DNA of 23,202 bases from Clostridia bacterium (GCA_017382915.1 JAFNZJ010000052.1:1-23202), one strand, 5' to 3'; positions 1-8,310 are shown, counted from the first letter of the stretch. The notes: generated by a model from the sequence alone, not told the origin. Numbers and translations are program-made.

Positions 1-1351
1 AAATATTGCCGCCCTTTTCAACATAATCTGCAATGATTTCGGCCGTTTTATCATACATACAGGCGGCTTCGGGGAAGATTACCGCACTGTAACTGAAAAT
101 ATCACCGTTTAGGATATTATCCTCATCAATAATATCAAACTGAATGTGATTTCTTACCAGCATATCAAATACCGATGAAATGGCTACATAGTGGTCGCCG
201 CGGTCGGTATAGGGTGAACGCTTAGCCTCAACAAAGTCGCTGTTGCCAACACTGGATGCATAGTTGTTAGCGGTGTTTTGTGACCAAACAAGGGCTACCC
301 TTGCACATACCTTTGACGCATCAAAAATGTCCTTGTTAGAAAGCACAAACTCGTTCATTTTTTTGGCGGTTAAAACCGATTCGGTTTTATAGGCATCCCT
401 TGCGGGGAAGTGGAAGCCGTACCAAACATTGGCGCCGTTTGCATAGCTTTGTGCGTAGGACAGCACCGTTTCGCCGGGGGCGTGTATGTAGTGTGCTATA
501 CCCGAATGGTTGCCGTTTACAAAGTCAACAATTGGTTTATCACCCTTTAGGGTATCACCAACTATGCCCTCTAAATGCTTCATACGTGAACTTATATGCC
601 AAAGACCCATAGGTCCCATTTCAATGGCGTGGAAGCCGCCTTCAGAGCCAACGATATCTACGTAATTGTATAGTCGGCGGGTATTGGTACCTGTAAGGTC
701 GGCGCGGAGTGCCGATGCGTTGCAGTAAAAAGCAACCTCAGGGTTGATTGCCTTAACGGCCTCATAACCCTCCTTCATGTGCTCGGTGCAGGTGATAAGT
801 TTCATCTCCTGCAGTTCATAGCGGGTGGCCTCATCCATATCGTGGCCAAAGCGCTCTTTAAAATCGGCGCGGCAAACGGGACAGTAGCAGTCACGCATTG
901 CGGGGCCGTCTAAGAATATACCGTCTACGCCAAGCTCGGCAAGGTTTTTCATTTCCTTAATGAAGTTTTTATGAAAACCGCCCTTGGTATTTACACAGGT
1001 GGCGCCATAAAGGTCATAAAGATTAAAAACACTGCCGTCCTTTTTAATCTGTTGCCAATCGGGGTGCTCAGCAACGACATCGTGATTAAGTGCGTGGGTA
1101 TTGAAGTAAACAATCTCTCTAACGCCGTTTTTGTGGGCTATATCTAAATACTTTTTAAGGTTTTCGCGGTCGCGCTCATTATCAAAGGCGCATATCCAAC
1201 TTTCTTTATCACCCCAAAGGTGTAAAAGCTGTTCGGTATTAAAGCCGTATTTTGAAACATAATTATCCATTGCCCAAAAGCTGTCATCATGTGTACACTG
1301 AATTGCGCTTATGGTTAGCGGCTGCTGTTGCCACCAATGTTTTTTTGCCAT
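1..1351 (-). CDS. Glycoside hydrolase-like protein with GHL6-type barrel and beta-galactosidase trimerisation-like domain (3' end outside window)
   Basis: The first 450 codons of a minus-strand gene are visible and the C-terminus lies beyond base 1. It starts at ATG 1351, with AAAGGGGA about 9 nt upstream as ribosome binding site. There is no signal peptide, so it is probably cytoplasmic. The N-terminal ~330 residues read like a TIM-barrel of the hypothetical glycosyl hydrolase 6 (GHL6) type: WWQQQPLTISAIQCTH near the start, REIVYFNTHALNHDV in the first third, and DGIFLDGPAMRDCYCPVC, a Cys-rich loop typical of these proteins. From about residue 350 (ARVALVWSQNTANNY) it resembles the flavodoxin-like trimerisation domain of GH42-type enzymes. 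It probably acts on an oligosaccharide taken up by the cell, but the substrate cannot be read from sequence. The AraC regulator just upstream, sharing operator words, suggests sugar-inducible expression. Family level is fairly secure; enzymatic activity is inferred. Confidence 0.8.
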   Translation of the reverse strand, partial: MAKKHWWQQQPLTISAIQCTHDDSFWAMDNYVSKYGFNTEQLLHLWGDKESWICAFDNERDRENLKKYLDIAHKNGVREIVYFNTHALNHDVVAEHPDWQQIKKDGSVFNLYDLYGATCVNTKGGFHKNFIKEMKNLAELGVDGIFLDGPAMRDCYCPVCRADFKERFGHDMDEATRYELQEMKLITCTEHMKEGYEAVKAINPEVAFYCNASALRADLTGTNTRRLYNYVDIVGSEGGFHAIEMGPMGLWHISSRMKHLEGIVGDTLKGDKPIVDFVNGNHSGIAHYIHAPGETVLSYAQSYANGANVWYGFHFPARDAYKTESVLTAKKMNEFVLSNKDIFDASKVCARVALVWSQNTANNYASSVGNSDFVEAKRSPYTDRGDHYVAISSVFDMLVRNHIQFDIIDEDNILNGDIFSYSAVIFPEAACMYDKTAEIIADYVEKGGNI

Positions 1352-1415
1352 AATTTTAGTCCCCTTTGCGAGAGATGTTTGCAGTATTTATATAATATAA
1401 TAAACACATACTCTT

Positions 1416-1443
1416 ATTATCCTATTTATTGATTTAAAATCAA
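1416..1443 (-). promoter_or_regulatory. Promoter of the glycoside-hydrolase gene
   Basis: On the minus strand, TTGATT (1443-1438), a 16-bp spacer and GATAAT (1421-1416) form a moderate sigma-A promoter. Transcription would start near 1409, giving a leader of about 58 nt. The -35 lies inside a near-perfect palindrome, ATTGATTT-t-AAATCAAT (1428-1444). It begins one base after the second CAACACAG(t/g)GC box, the usual place for an activator that contacts RNA polymerase at the -35. The weak -35 fits a promoter that depends on an activator. Confidence 0.6.
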
Positions 1444-1444
1444 T

Positions 1445-1476
1445 GCCCTGTGTTGTCGAAAATTAGCACTGTGTTG
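1445..1476 (-). promoter_or_regulatory. Candidate AraC-family operator (two direct repeats 21 bp apart)
   Basis: Read on the minus strand, CAACACAGTGC (1476-1466) and CAACACAGGGC (1455-1445) are direct repeats matching at 10 of 11 positions. They are spaced 21 bp start to start, two helical turns, as expected for the two subunits of an AraC-type dimer. The pair abuts the -35 of the hydrolase promoter. A third, identical copy of CAACACAGTGC lies in the promoter of the AraC gene (2577-2567). The match is seen directly; binding by this regulator is inferred. Confidence 0.55.
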
Positions 1477-1518
1477 ATATTTGCGCCTGTCAAACCCTTT
1501 AAAATAGCCAAATTCAAT

Positions 1519-1551
1519 AAAAAAGCACCCTTAAACAAAAGGGTGCTTTTT
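1519..1551 (-). terminator. Rho-independent terminator after the AraC-type regulator
   Basis: AAAAGCACCC (1521-1530) pairs perfectly with GGGTGCTTTT (1541-1550) around a 10-nt loop. Read on the minus strand the hairpin is followed by TTTTTTATTG. It lies about 150 nt after the regulator's stop and separates it from the hydrolase promoter. The stretch 1561-1695 between it and the gene shows no other feature. Confidence 0.8.
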
Positions 1552-1695
1552 GCAATATTTTTGTTTGATTTTTGCAATGGTTTGCATAAAAACCACGATT
1601 TTAAATGCCTAAAACGGTTTTTGCGTTTTCTCTTACAATTTTTATGTAATTTTGGGGGCTTAAATATTTATTATTTAATTATTTTTGTAAAAAAC

Positions 1696-2526
1696 CTAAC
1701 CCCTTATTATTTTGCGGTAGCGACTGGGTGAACAGCCGTAATCCTGCTTATAACAGCGGCAAAAATAGTTTGCACTTTCAAATCCGCAAAGCTCGGCAAT
1801 TTGGGTTATGCTTTTATCGGTTGATGCTATAAGCGCCTTTGAAACATTCATACGGTAGTCCCTTAAATATTCCATGCTGGTTTTACCGGTTACCGATTTA
1901 AAAACTCTGCAAAAATAGTGCTTACTTACCTGGCAAAGGTCAGAAAGCTGCTCAACCGTAATGTTTTCGGCATAATTGTCCCTTATTTGGCGAAGTGCAG
2001 GCTCAATAAGCTTATAGGACCTGAAGGCTTCACTTCTAAGCAGAGCGGCATCACTGTTTTTTAGTCCCTTGCGAAGTAGTATTGCAAAAAATTCCATTAA
2101 AAGTCCCTTTATTGCAACGCGGTAGGCTGTGCCTTTTTCATCCTGCTCTTTAGCGACGCGGCGCAGTATGCGTGAAAGGCGGGCATCGTTTTTAAAAAGA
2201 GTTTCAAATGCCTTATTTTTTACCAAAAGCAGATTTCTTAAATCTAAATCGGTGCTGTCGCCAAAATAGTCAAGCGGTACCATAATAAGGTGGTATTTGC
2301 CCTTGTTTTCATCTGCACCGGGGTCAACTGTTGCGTGGAATTCATAGGGATTAACCACCAAAACATCCCCCGCCGATGCCGTTACCGTTTGGGCGCCTAC
2401 CATCAGTACCGAGCTACCCTCATAAAAGCATTTAATTTCAATTTCCTCATGCAGAGCTTTACGCTCCACCTCAACATTATTTAAACTTGAAACGCGGTTG
2501 GTGTTTATTCTAAGTTCACTACCCAT
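1696..2526 (-). CDS. AraC-family transcriptional regulator
   Basis: A 276-residue DNA-binding regulator. The N-terminal half has the cupin-like sugar-binding fold of AraC proteins, with GDVLVVNPYEFHA at about residues 53-65. The C-terminal ~100 residues hold the double helix-turn-helix domain: ITVEQLSDLCQVSKHYFCRVFK is the first HTH and ITQIAELCGFESANYFCRCY the second, followed by the family's closing CSPSRYRK. The length is normal for the family. The start at ATG 2526 has GGGGGTG as a modest ribosome binding site. It lies upstream of, and in the same direction as, the glycoside-hydrolase gene, but each has its own promoter and a terminator separates them. The shared word CAACACAGTGC at both promoters suggests it activates the hydrolase and represses itself. 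The effector is unknown. Confidence 0.92.
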   Translation of the reverse strand: MGSELRINTNRVSSLNNVEVERKALHEEIEIKCFYEGSSVLMVGAQTVTASAGDVLVVNPYEFHATVDPGADENKGKYHLIMVPLDYFGDSTDLDLRNLLLVKNKAFETLFKNDARLSRILRRVAKEQDEKGTAYRVAIKGLLMEFFAILLRKGLKNSDAALLRSEAFRSYKLIEPALRQIRDNYAENITVEQLSDLCQVSKHYFCRVFKSVTGKTSMEYLRDYRMNVSKALIASTDKSITQIAELCGFESANYFCRCYKQDYGCSPSRYRKIIRG

Positions 2527-2560
2527 CGGGGCACCCCCAAAAGCCTTTGGTTTTTATTTA

Positions 2561-2589
2561 ATTATAGCACTGTGTTGACCTGTTTGCAA
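2561..2589 (-). promoter_or_regulatory. Promoter of the AraC-type regulator, with an embedded operator box
   Basis: On the minus strand TTGCAA (2589-2584), a 17-bp spacer and a perfect TATAAT (2566-2561) form a good sigma-A promoter. CAACACAGTGC (2577-2567) fills the spacer right up to the -10. Protein bound there would block RNA polymerase, so autorepression is likely. The same word occurs upstream of the hydrolase promoter. Confidence 0.7.
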
Positions 2590-2683
2590 TATAAAACATT
2601 TATTTTTTGGGTAAAATTTGCAGTTTTTTAAGTAAATCTTTGCAGGGTAAACTGATAGTTGTGTTTTGTTTTTCTCTCCTTCC

Positions 2684-2779
2684 ACCGCCGTTCGGCGGTC
2701 CCCGCCTGACGGGCGCCTGTCCCCTTTGTCGCAAGCGACATTTCCCCGCACTGCGGGGAATCATCCCTCGTCAGAGGGA
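2684..2779. repeat. Cluster of four short hairpins
   Basis: Four perfect or near-perfect small inverted repeats follow one another: ACCGCCG/CGGCGGT (2684-2699), GTCGCAAGCGAC (2728-2739), CCCCGC/GCGGGG (2744-2758) and TCCCTC/GAGGGA (2765-2779). The block directly precedes repeat copy A. A comparable block lies beside copy D (20272-20310), so this is probably a variable arm of the same composite repeat. No gene is supported here; short open frames through it are shadows of the repeats. Confidence 0.6.
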
Positions 2780-2791
2780 GGCCGTAATATG

Positions 2792-3002
2792 GGCTTCCCC
2801 CCAAGGGGAAGCTGTTGAGCGTAGCGAGACTGATGAGGTGTAGCCGCAAAAGCGGCGTTATAATTATATCTTAATGAATTTTCCACCTCATCCGTCAACC
2901 TTCGGTTGCCACCTTCTCCTCAAGGGGAAGGCTTCTTTAAGGTACAGTCTGACAAGATGAAGGCTTTTGCGGTGTGCAAGTTGATAAGTTTATAGTTTAT
3001 AA
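2792..3002 (+). repeat. Composite inverted-repeat element, copy A
   Basis: The core (2792-2933) has a GGCTTCCCC...AAGGGGAAGC hairpin at one end and a CTTCTCCTCAAGGGGAAGGC hairpin at the other. Between them lie GATGAGGTG and CACCTCATC as complementary inner arms and a small GCCGC..GCGGC hairpin, so the whole core can fold on itself. A tail (2941-3002) continues with a stretch that reappears, inverted, beside copy B: AAGGCTTTTGCGGTGT, then AAGTTGATAAGTTTATAG. Related copies lie at 13981-14190, 15361-15533 and 20087-20235. No protein is encoded. Confidence 0.8.
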
Positions 3003-3004
3003 CA

Positions 3005-3043
3005 AAAAAGCCGCGGTAACGCTGACGCGTACCGCGGCTTTTT
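3005..3043 (-). terminator. Rho-independent terminator of pckG
   Basis: AAAAAGCCGCGGTA (3005-3018) pairs with TACCGCGGCTTTTT (3030-3043), with a small inner ACGC/GCGT extension. On the minus strand the GC-rich stem is followed by a U-run. It begins 7 nt after the pckG stop codon. Confidence 0.93.
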
Positions 3044-3050
3044 AAACAAC

Positions 3051-4814
3051 TTATTTAAGGTTTGCCTTAAGGGTGTTGAGCTGGTTAACAAGTTCTTCAG
3101 GTAATCTGTCGCCGAACTTTTTATAATGCTCTTCAATTTCGGCAGCCTCTTTTTGCCAGGTTTCTTTATCAACCTCAAGAATTGATTTTAAGGTATCAAT
3201 GTCAAAGTCAAGGTCGGTAAGGTCAATATCCTCAGCCTTGGGTACAAAGCCGATAGGAGTCTCAACTGCATCAACCTTGCCTTCGCAGCGGTCAATAATC
3301 CAGTTGATAACACGCATATTGTCACCAAAGCCGGGCCAGATGAAGTGACCTTCATCATCAAGGCGGAACCAGTTAACATTAAAGATTTTGGGGGCTTTAT
3401 CGCCAAGCTTTTTGCCCATCTCTAACCAGTGACGGAAGTAGTCGCCCATATGGTAGCCACAGAAGGGAAGCATTGCCATGGGGTCACGGCGAACAACGCC
3501 AACTGCACCCGATGCGGCAGCGGTGGTTTCAGAAGCCATTGCAGAGCCTACAAACACGCCGTTTTCCCAGTTCTTTGACTGATATACGAGGGGTGCGGTC
3601 TTTGCGCGGCGACCACCAAAGATGATTGCCGAAATCGGAACACCGCTTTGGCTTTCAAATTCAGAAGAAATGCAGGGGCAGTTTTTAGCAGGCGCGGTAA
3701 AGCGGCTGTTGGGATGTGCGCCCTTTTCGTCTGAGGTTTTGCCGTTCCAGGGGTTGCCCTTCCACTCAATAGCGTTTTCAGGGGGATTTTTATCCAAGCC
3801 TTCCCACCATACGGTGTTGTTATCAAGGTTGTGTGCAACGTTGGTAAATATGGTACCCTTTTTGGTTGAAGCAAGGGCGTTGTAGTTTGACTTTTCGTTG
3901 GTACCGGGGGCAACACCGAAGAAGCCGTTTTCAGGGTTGATGGCCCAAAGTCTGCCATCTTCACCGATTCGCATCCAAGAAATATCATCGCCAACGGTCC
4001 AAACCTTGTAGCCCTTATCACGCAGATATTTTGGGGGAATCATCATAGCAAGGTTGGTTTTACCGCAAGCAGAGGGGAATGCGGCGGCTACATACTTAAC
4101 CTCACCCTTGGGATTTTCAATACCAAGAATAAGCATATGCTCGGCCATCCAGCCTTCCTTCCAGCCCTGGTAAGAAGCTATACGAAGTGCAAAGCACTTT
4201 TTACCTAACAATACGTTACCGCCGTAACCGGAGTTAACAGAAATAATGGTGTTATCTTCAGGGAACTGGCAGATATAACGCTTTTCTTCATCAATGTCGC
4301 ATCTGCTGTGAAGACCGCGTACCCAGTCGTTGCTGTCGCCAAGGGCATCCCAAACGGCATTGCCAACACGGGTCATAATAACCATATTGAGTACAACATA
4401 GATTGAGTCGGTAATCTCAACACCGATTTTAGCTAAAGGTGAACCGATTGGACCCATTGAGAATGGAATTACATACATGGTGCGACCCTTATAGCTGTCT
4501 TTAGCAATGCCATAAAGCATTTCATAAGCCTCTTTGGGGTCCATCCAGTTATTGGTGGGACCTGCGTTTTCCTTTTCGCGTGAGCAGATAAAGGTCCTAC
4601 CCTCAACACGGGCAACATCGTTTACCTTTGTCCTATGAAGGTAGCAGTCGGGTAAAAGCTCTTCATTAAGCTTTTCAAGCTCGCCTGTGGCAACCGCCTC
4701 AGCACGAAGGCTTTCAATTTGTTCTTCACTGCCGTCAATGAAAACAACCTCATCAGGGTTAACAAGGGCTTTCATTTCTTCAAGCCAGGCAAGAACGGTT
4801 TTGTTTGTTGTCAT
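3051..4814 (-). CDS. pckG: Phosphoenolpyruvate carboxykinase, GTP-dependent type
   Basis: A 587-residue cytosolic enzyme that interconverts oxaloacetate + GTP and phosphoenolpyruvate + GDP + CO2, at the junction of glycolysis/gluconeogenesis and C4-acid fermentation. The length and motifs match the GTP class: the P-loop FPSACGKTNLAM at residues 246-257, with the reactive cysteine of this class at 250, the metal-site segment GDDISWM at 275-281, and the substrate-site stretch SGYGGN near 195-200. ATG 4814 was chosen because AAGGAG lies 8 nt upstream. The in-frame GTG at 4823 would overlap that site. In anaerobic clostridia this enzyme often runs toward oxaloacetate formation; direction here is not readable. 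It is a single-gene unit with a strong promoter and an immediate terminator. Confidence 0.96.
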   Translation of the reverse strand: MTTNKTVLAWLEEMKALVNPDEVVFIDGSEEQIESLRAEAVATGELEKLNEELLPDCYLHRTKVNDVARVEGRTFICSREKENAGPTNNWMDPKEAYEMLYGIAKDSYKGRTMYVIPFSMGPIGSPLAKIGVEITDSIYVVLNMVIMTRVGNAVWDALGDSNDWVRGLHSRCDIDEEKRYICQFPEDNTIISVNSGYGGNVLLGKKCFALRIASYQGWKEGWMAEHMLILGIENPKGEVKYVAAAFPSACGKTNLAMMIPPKYLRDKGYKVWTVGDDISWMRIGEDGRLWAINPENGFFGVAPGTNEKSNYNALASTKKGTIFTNVAHNLDNNTVWWEGLDKNPPENAIEWKGNPWNGKTSDEKGAHPNSRFTAPAKNCPCISSEFESQSGVPISAIIFGGRRAKTAPLVYQSKNWENGVFVGSAMASETTAAASGAVGVVRRDPMAMLPFCGYHMGDYFRHWLEMGKKLGDKAPKIFNVNWFRLDDEGHFIWPGFGDNMRVINWIIDRCEGKVDAVETPIGFVPKAEDIDLTDLDFDIDTLKSILEVDKETWQKEAAEIEEHYKKFGDRLPEELVNQLNTLKANLK

Positions 4815-4854
4815 AAATAACACTCCTTATGAGTTCTATTTTTCTGCACTATAC

Positions 4855-4883
4855 ATTATATATTATCTTTTCCTTAAAATCAA
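4855..4883 (-). promoter_or_regulatory. Promoter of pckG
   Basis: On the minus strand TTGATT (4883-4878), a 17-bp spacer and a perfect TATAAT (4860-4855). The start would be near 4848, leaving a leader of about 34 nt. The first bases after the -35 (TTAAGG) resemble those at the glyA promoter (TTAAAGG). Confidence 0.75.
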
Positions 4884-5007
4884 GCAAAAATAACACACTT
4901 TGAAAAAAATTTAACAAACACATAACATTTTTTGAACAGTGGGGGGAAGTTTTTTAATAATTATTATAAAATCGTTTGCGGAGCCGGATAAAAAAGGAAG
5001 TGATTAT

Positions 5008-5277
5008 ATGCAAAACAGCCCGCCAAACGGCAAAAAGTCAAAGGGTGTGCTTACCCCAAAAAGGCGCACCAAAAATCTGTTGCTTGCCACCGACAGTGCG
5101 ATAGCCCGCCTTGAAGAAATGTCCCGTCCCGGCGGTGATATTGAAAATATGGATATTAAGGACCTTAAAAGCCTTATATCATCCATTAAGGATTTAGCAG
5201 GTGTAGCGCTGGAGCTAAACGGCGAAAAATCTGCAGGCGGTGTTGTAGTTTTGCCGGAGGTAACCACAAATGACTAA
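5008..5277 (+). CDS. Small hypothetical protein preceding the terminase (possible packaging accessory)
   Basis: An 89-residue protein. ATG 5008 has AAGGAAGTG 7-8 nt upstream; an in-frame upstream ATG at 4939 lacks such a site. The first ~25 residues are basic (GKKSKGVLTPKRRTK) and the middle is predicted helical (SAIARLEEM, KDLKSLISSIKDLAGVALEL). No helix-turn-helix or other family motif is clear. Its stop overlaps the terminase start by 8 nt, so the two are translationally coupled. A small-terminase or accessory role is inferred only from this position. No strong promoter is visible between pckG and this gene; TTGAAC at 4933 with a poor -10 is the best candidate. Confidence 0.6.
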   Translation: MQNSPPNGKKSKGVLTPKRRTKNLLLATDSAIARLEEMSRPGGDIENMDIKDLKSLISSIKDLAGVALELNGEKSAGGVVVLPEVTTND

Positions 5278-6700
5278 TCCCATTTGGACACCCCAAAAAA
5301 AGCAGGCCGAATTTTTAATGCGGAATGAGTATGAATGCCTTTACGGCGGTGCCGCAGGCGGCGGTAAAAGTGATGCTTTGCTGGTGGAGGCGCTGCGTCA
5401 GGTGGATATTCCACACTATACAGCCCTTATTTTACGCAAAACTCTGCCACAGCTTAGTGAGCTTATTAACCGCAGCCGCGAAATTTATTCAGCCGCCTTT
5501 CCCACGGCGGTCTATAACAGCAGTGAGCATTGCTGGCGATTTTCATCGGGGGCTAAAATTTACTTTGGCAGTATGCAGTACACCAAGGACCGCCTTAACT
5601 ACCAAGGTAAGCAGTATGATTTTATAGCCTTTGATGAGCTTACCCACTTTAGTTGGGATGAGTACAGTTATATGTTTTCACGCAATAGACCGTCGGGGGC
5701 AGGCACAAGGGTGTATATGCGTGCCACCACCAACCCCGGTGGAGTAGGTCACGGCTGGGTTAAGGAGCGGTTTATAACCCCCGCTCCGCCAATGACCCCT
5801 ATTACGGAGGAATATTCGGTTGCTACCCCCGAGGGCAAAACTCTGAAGCTTAAAAGGGACAGAATTTTTGTGCCCTCCACCGTTTTTGACAATAAAATTT
5901 TGTTAAACAATAACCCCGAATATTTGGCCGCCCTTGCAATGCTGCCCGAATCAGAAAAAAGCGCCCTGCTTTACGGCAACTGGGACAGCTTTGACGGTCA
6001 GGTCTTTAGTGAGTGGCGCAACGACCCCGCCCACTATGATGATATGCGCTTTACCCATGTGGTAAATCCCTTTAAAATTCCTGCATCCTGGCAAATATAC
6101 CGCGGCTTTGACTTTGGTTACACCAGACCCTTCAGCGTTGGTTGGTATGCGGCAGACAGTGACGGACGGCTCTACCGCATACGCGAATTTTACGGCTGCA
6201 CCGGCAGGCCGAATGAAGGTCTTTGCTTTGAGCCCTCTCTAATCGCCCAAAAAATCAAAGAAATTGAAAACGACGATATAAACTTAAGGGGCAAAAGCAT
6301 TATAGGTATTGCCGACCCTTCCATTTTTGATGGCTCCAGGGGGCGCTCGGTGGCGGAGGTTATGGAAAAGTCGGGTGTGTATTTTAGGGCGGGTAATAAC
6401 TCGCGCCTTGCGGGCAAAATGCAGTTTCATTACCGCTTTGCCTTTAATGATGAGGGTGTTCCTATGCTTTACATCTTTAACACCTGCAAAAATTTTATTC
6501 GTACCATACCATCCCTTTGCTACGACACCGCAAATGTTGAGGACATTAACACCGCCGCCGAGGACCACATATACGATGAGTGCCGTTATGTGCTTATGCA
6601 TATTCCAATTAAGGCCAGAGCGCATCATACCCCGCCAAGAAAAAGCACTTTTTCTCCGCTTGAAAGCGACAGTCGTAATGTTAAATTTTACAGAATTTAA
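5270..6700 (+). CDS. Phage terminase large subunit (DNA-packaging ATPase/nuclease)
   Basis: A 476-residue motor protein that in tailed phages cuts concatemeric DNA and pumps it through the portal into the capsid. The ATPase domain shows the adenine-motif WTPQKKQAEFL (residues 6-16), Walker A GGAAGGGKSD (26-35), Walker B YDFIAFDE (116-123) and the coupling motif RATTNPGG (151-158). The C-terminal RNase-H-like nuclease domain has acidic residues in GFDFGYTRP (Asp281) and GIADPSIFD (Asp349 and Asp354). All expected motifs are present and the frame is intact. It overlaps the gene before it by 8 nt and shares TAATG with the portal gene. Codon choice looks like the host genes around it. Confidence 0.93.
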   Translation: MTNPIWTPQKKQAEFLMRNEYECLYGGAAGGGKSDALLVEALRQVDIPHYTALILRKTLPQLSELINRSREIYSAAFPTAVYNSSEHCWRFSSGAKIYFGSMQYTKDRLNYQGKQYDFIAFDELTHFSWDEYSYMFSRNRPSGAGTRVYMRATTNPGGVGHGWVKERFITPAPPMTPITEEYSVATPEGKTLKLKRDRIFVPSTVFDNKILLNNNPEYLAALAMLPESEKSALLYGNWDSFDGQVFSEWRNDPAHYDDMRFTHVVNPFKIPASWQIYRGFDFGYTRPFSVGWYAADSDGRLYRIREFYGCTGRPNEGLCFEPSLIAQKIKEIENDDINLRGKSIIGIADPSIFDGSRGRSVAEVMEKSGVYFRAGNNSRLAGKMQFHYRFAFNDEGVPMLYIFNTCKNFIRTIPSLCYDTANVEDINTAAEDHIYDECRYVLMHIPIKARAHHTPPRKSTFSPLESDSRNVKFYRI

Positions 6701-8310
6701 TGAAAGGATTTTTTAAAGGCATGAAAAGAAATTCTACACCCCCCGCAGTGGGCATACCCGAAATAAAAAAAGCCTATAAGCTTTTGCTGAGTTATAAAGA
6801 GGGTAAGCGCTCATTAGATAAGCGCATAACCGAAAATGAAGAGTGGTATAAGCTGCGCTGTGCAGGGTATAAATCCGATGAGGATGAAATTAAACAAAGC
6901 TCGGCCTGGCTTTTTAATTCAATTATAAATAAACACGCCGATGCCATGGACAGCTACCCCGAACCAAATGTTTTGCCCCGTGAAAAGGGTGATGAGGCTG
7001 AGGCAAAGCTGTTTTCAAGCATTTTACCGGTCATTTTAGAGCAACGCGGTTTTGAGCAGACCTATTCTGATGTTTGGTGGTACAAGCTTAAAACAGGCAC
7101 AGGTGTTTACGGTGTTTTTTGGAACAATGAGCTTGAGGGCGGACTTGGCGATATTGACATTTTAAAGCTGGATATTTTAAACCTGTTTTGGGAGCCGGGG
7201 ATAAGATGTATTGAGCAGTCGCCCAACCTTTTTTATGTTTCTGCGGTGGATAAGGACACCCTGCTTAATGCCTATCCATCAGCCGCCGATGACATTAAAA
7301 AAAGTGAAATTAAGCTTGAAGCCTACCGCCTTGATGACGGCAACTTTGATGAAAGCAAAATCCCCGTAATTGACTGGTACTATAAAAAGAAGGTGGGTGG
7401 CAAAACCCTGCTTCATTACTGCAAATTTGCGGGCGAAGCACTGCTTTTTGCCAGTGAAAATGAACCCGCTTTTAGCGGTCGCGGCTTTTATGACCACGGT
7501 CAGTACCCCATAGTTTTTGACACCCTTTTTGTTACCGAAAATTCCCCTGCGGGCTTTGGTTATATTGATGTTATGAAGGGTTGTCAGCGCTCCATTGACC
7601 GACTTAACACCGCCATTGAGCGCAATGCCATTATGGGTGAAACTCCACGCTGGTTTATAAGCGACAGCGCAGGAATAAATGAGGAGGAATATGCCGACTG
7701 GTCCCGCCCGTTTATTCACACCACAGGCCGCATTGATGACCAGACCTTAAAGCAGGTTTCGGTGGAAAATGTTTCTTCAAACGCTTTATCTCTGCTTGAA
7801 TTTAAGGTGGATGAGCTTAAAGAAACATCAGGCAACCGCGACTTCTCACAAGGCTCTACCAACTTCGGCGTTACTGCCGCATCGGCCATTATTGCCCTGC
7901 AGGAGGCGGGTAGCAAGCTTGCCCGCGATATGATTAAATCATCCTTTAGGGCATACCAAAAAATTTGTTATTTGGTTTTAGAGCTTGTGCGCCAATTCTA
8001 CACCGAGCCACGCAGTTTTCGTATTGCGGGTGAGCGCGGCAGCTTTGAATATTTAACCTACCAAAAAGCCTTTGGCGCTGACACCGAAAATAAAGGTCAA
8101 GGCGTTTTTGATATATGTATAGTTCCTCAAAAGCAAAGCCCATACCAAAAGGCCCAGCAAAATGAGCTTGCTAAAGAGCTTTTTAGCCTTGGTATGCTAA
8201 ACCCCGAGCGTAAGGATGAAGCCCTGCTTGCCATAAAGCTTATGGATTTTGACGGCAAGGATGAGCTTATGCGCCAAATCGCCGGCAACCTAAAGGAAAA
8301 GGCTTTATGA
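6700..8310 (+). CDS. Phage portal protein
   Basis: A 536-residue protein that in tailed phages forms the dodecameric ring at the capsid vertex and docks the terminase. The position right after the terminase and the overall pattern (N-terminal helical entry with NEEWYKLRCAGYK, middle stem/wing region with DILNLFWEPGI, and the late helical segment GSTNFGVTAASAIIALQEAGSKL) fit portals of the P22-like group common in clostridial prophages. It starts inside the terminase stop (TAATG) without a good upstream ribosome site, so reinitiation is likely. ATG 6721 is an alternative start. The C-terminus ends soon after MDFDGKDELMRQI and may lack part of the usual C-terminal helical barrel. Its stop overlaps the next start in ATGA. 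Confidence 0.85.
   Translation: MKGFFKGMKRNSTPPAVGIPEIKKAYKLLLSYKEGKRSLDKRITENEEWYKLRCAGYKSDEDEIKQSSAWLFNSIINKHADAMDSYPEPNVLPREKGDEAEAKLFSSILPVILEQRGFEQTYSDVWWYKLKTGTGVYGVFWNNELEGGLGDIDILKLDILNLFWEPGIRCIEQSPNLFYVSAVDKDTLLNAYPSAADDIKKSEIKLEAYRLDDGNFDESKIPVIDWYYKKKVGGKTLLHYCKFAGEALLFASENEPAFSGRGFYDHGQYPIVFDTLFVTENSPAGFGYIDVMKGCQRSIDRLNTAIERNAIMGETPRWFISDSAGINEEEYADWSRPFIHTTGRIDDQTLKQVSVENVSSNALSLLEFKVDELKETSGNRDFSQGSTNFGVTAASAIIALQEAGSKLARDMIKSSFRAYQKICYLVLELVRQFYTEPRSFRIAGERGSFEYLTYQKAFGADTENKGQGVFDICIVPQKQSPYQKAQQNELAKELFSLGMLNPERKDEALLAIKLMDFDGKDELMRQIAGNLKEKAL

Noticed and set aside
1450..1731. Plus-strand 93-codon open frame
   Set aside because: It runs through the AraC operator, the terminator and the regulator's 3' end; low-complexity hydrophobic translation without a ribosome site.
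2554..2849. Short open frames on both strands
   Set aside because: They run through hairpin repeats, have no ribosome site or recognisable protein features, and overlap the regulator promoter region.
4884..5007. Promoter for the phage block
   Set aside because: TTGAAC at 4933 has only a 3-of-6 -10 match at the right distance; too weak to list as a feature.
4939..5007. Upstream start (4939) for the small phage protein
   Set aside because: There is no ribosome site and the extra residues are encoded by AT-rich noncoding-like DNA; AAGGAAGTG clearly serves ATG 5008.
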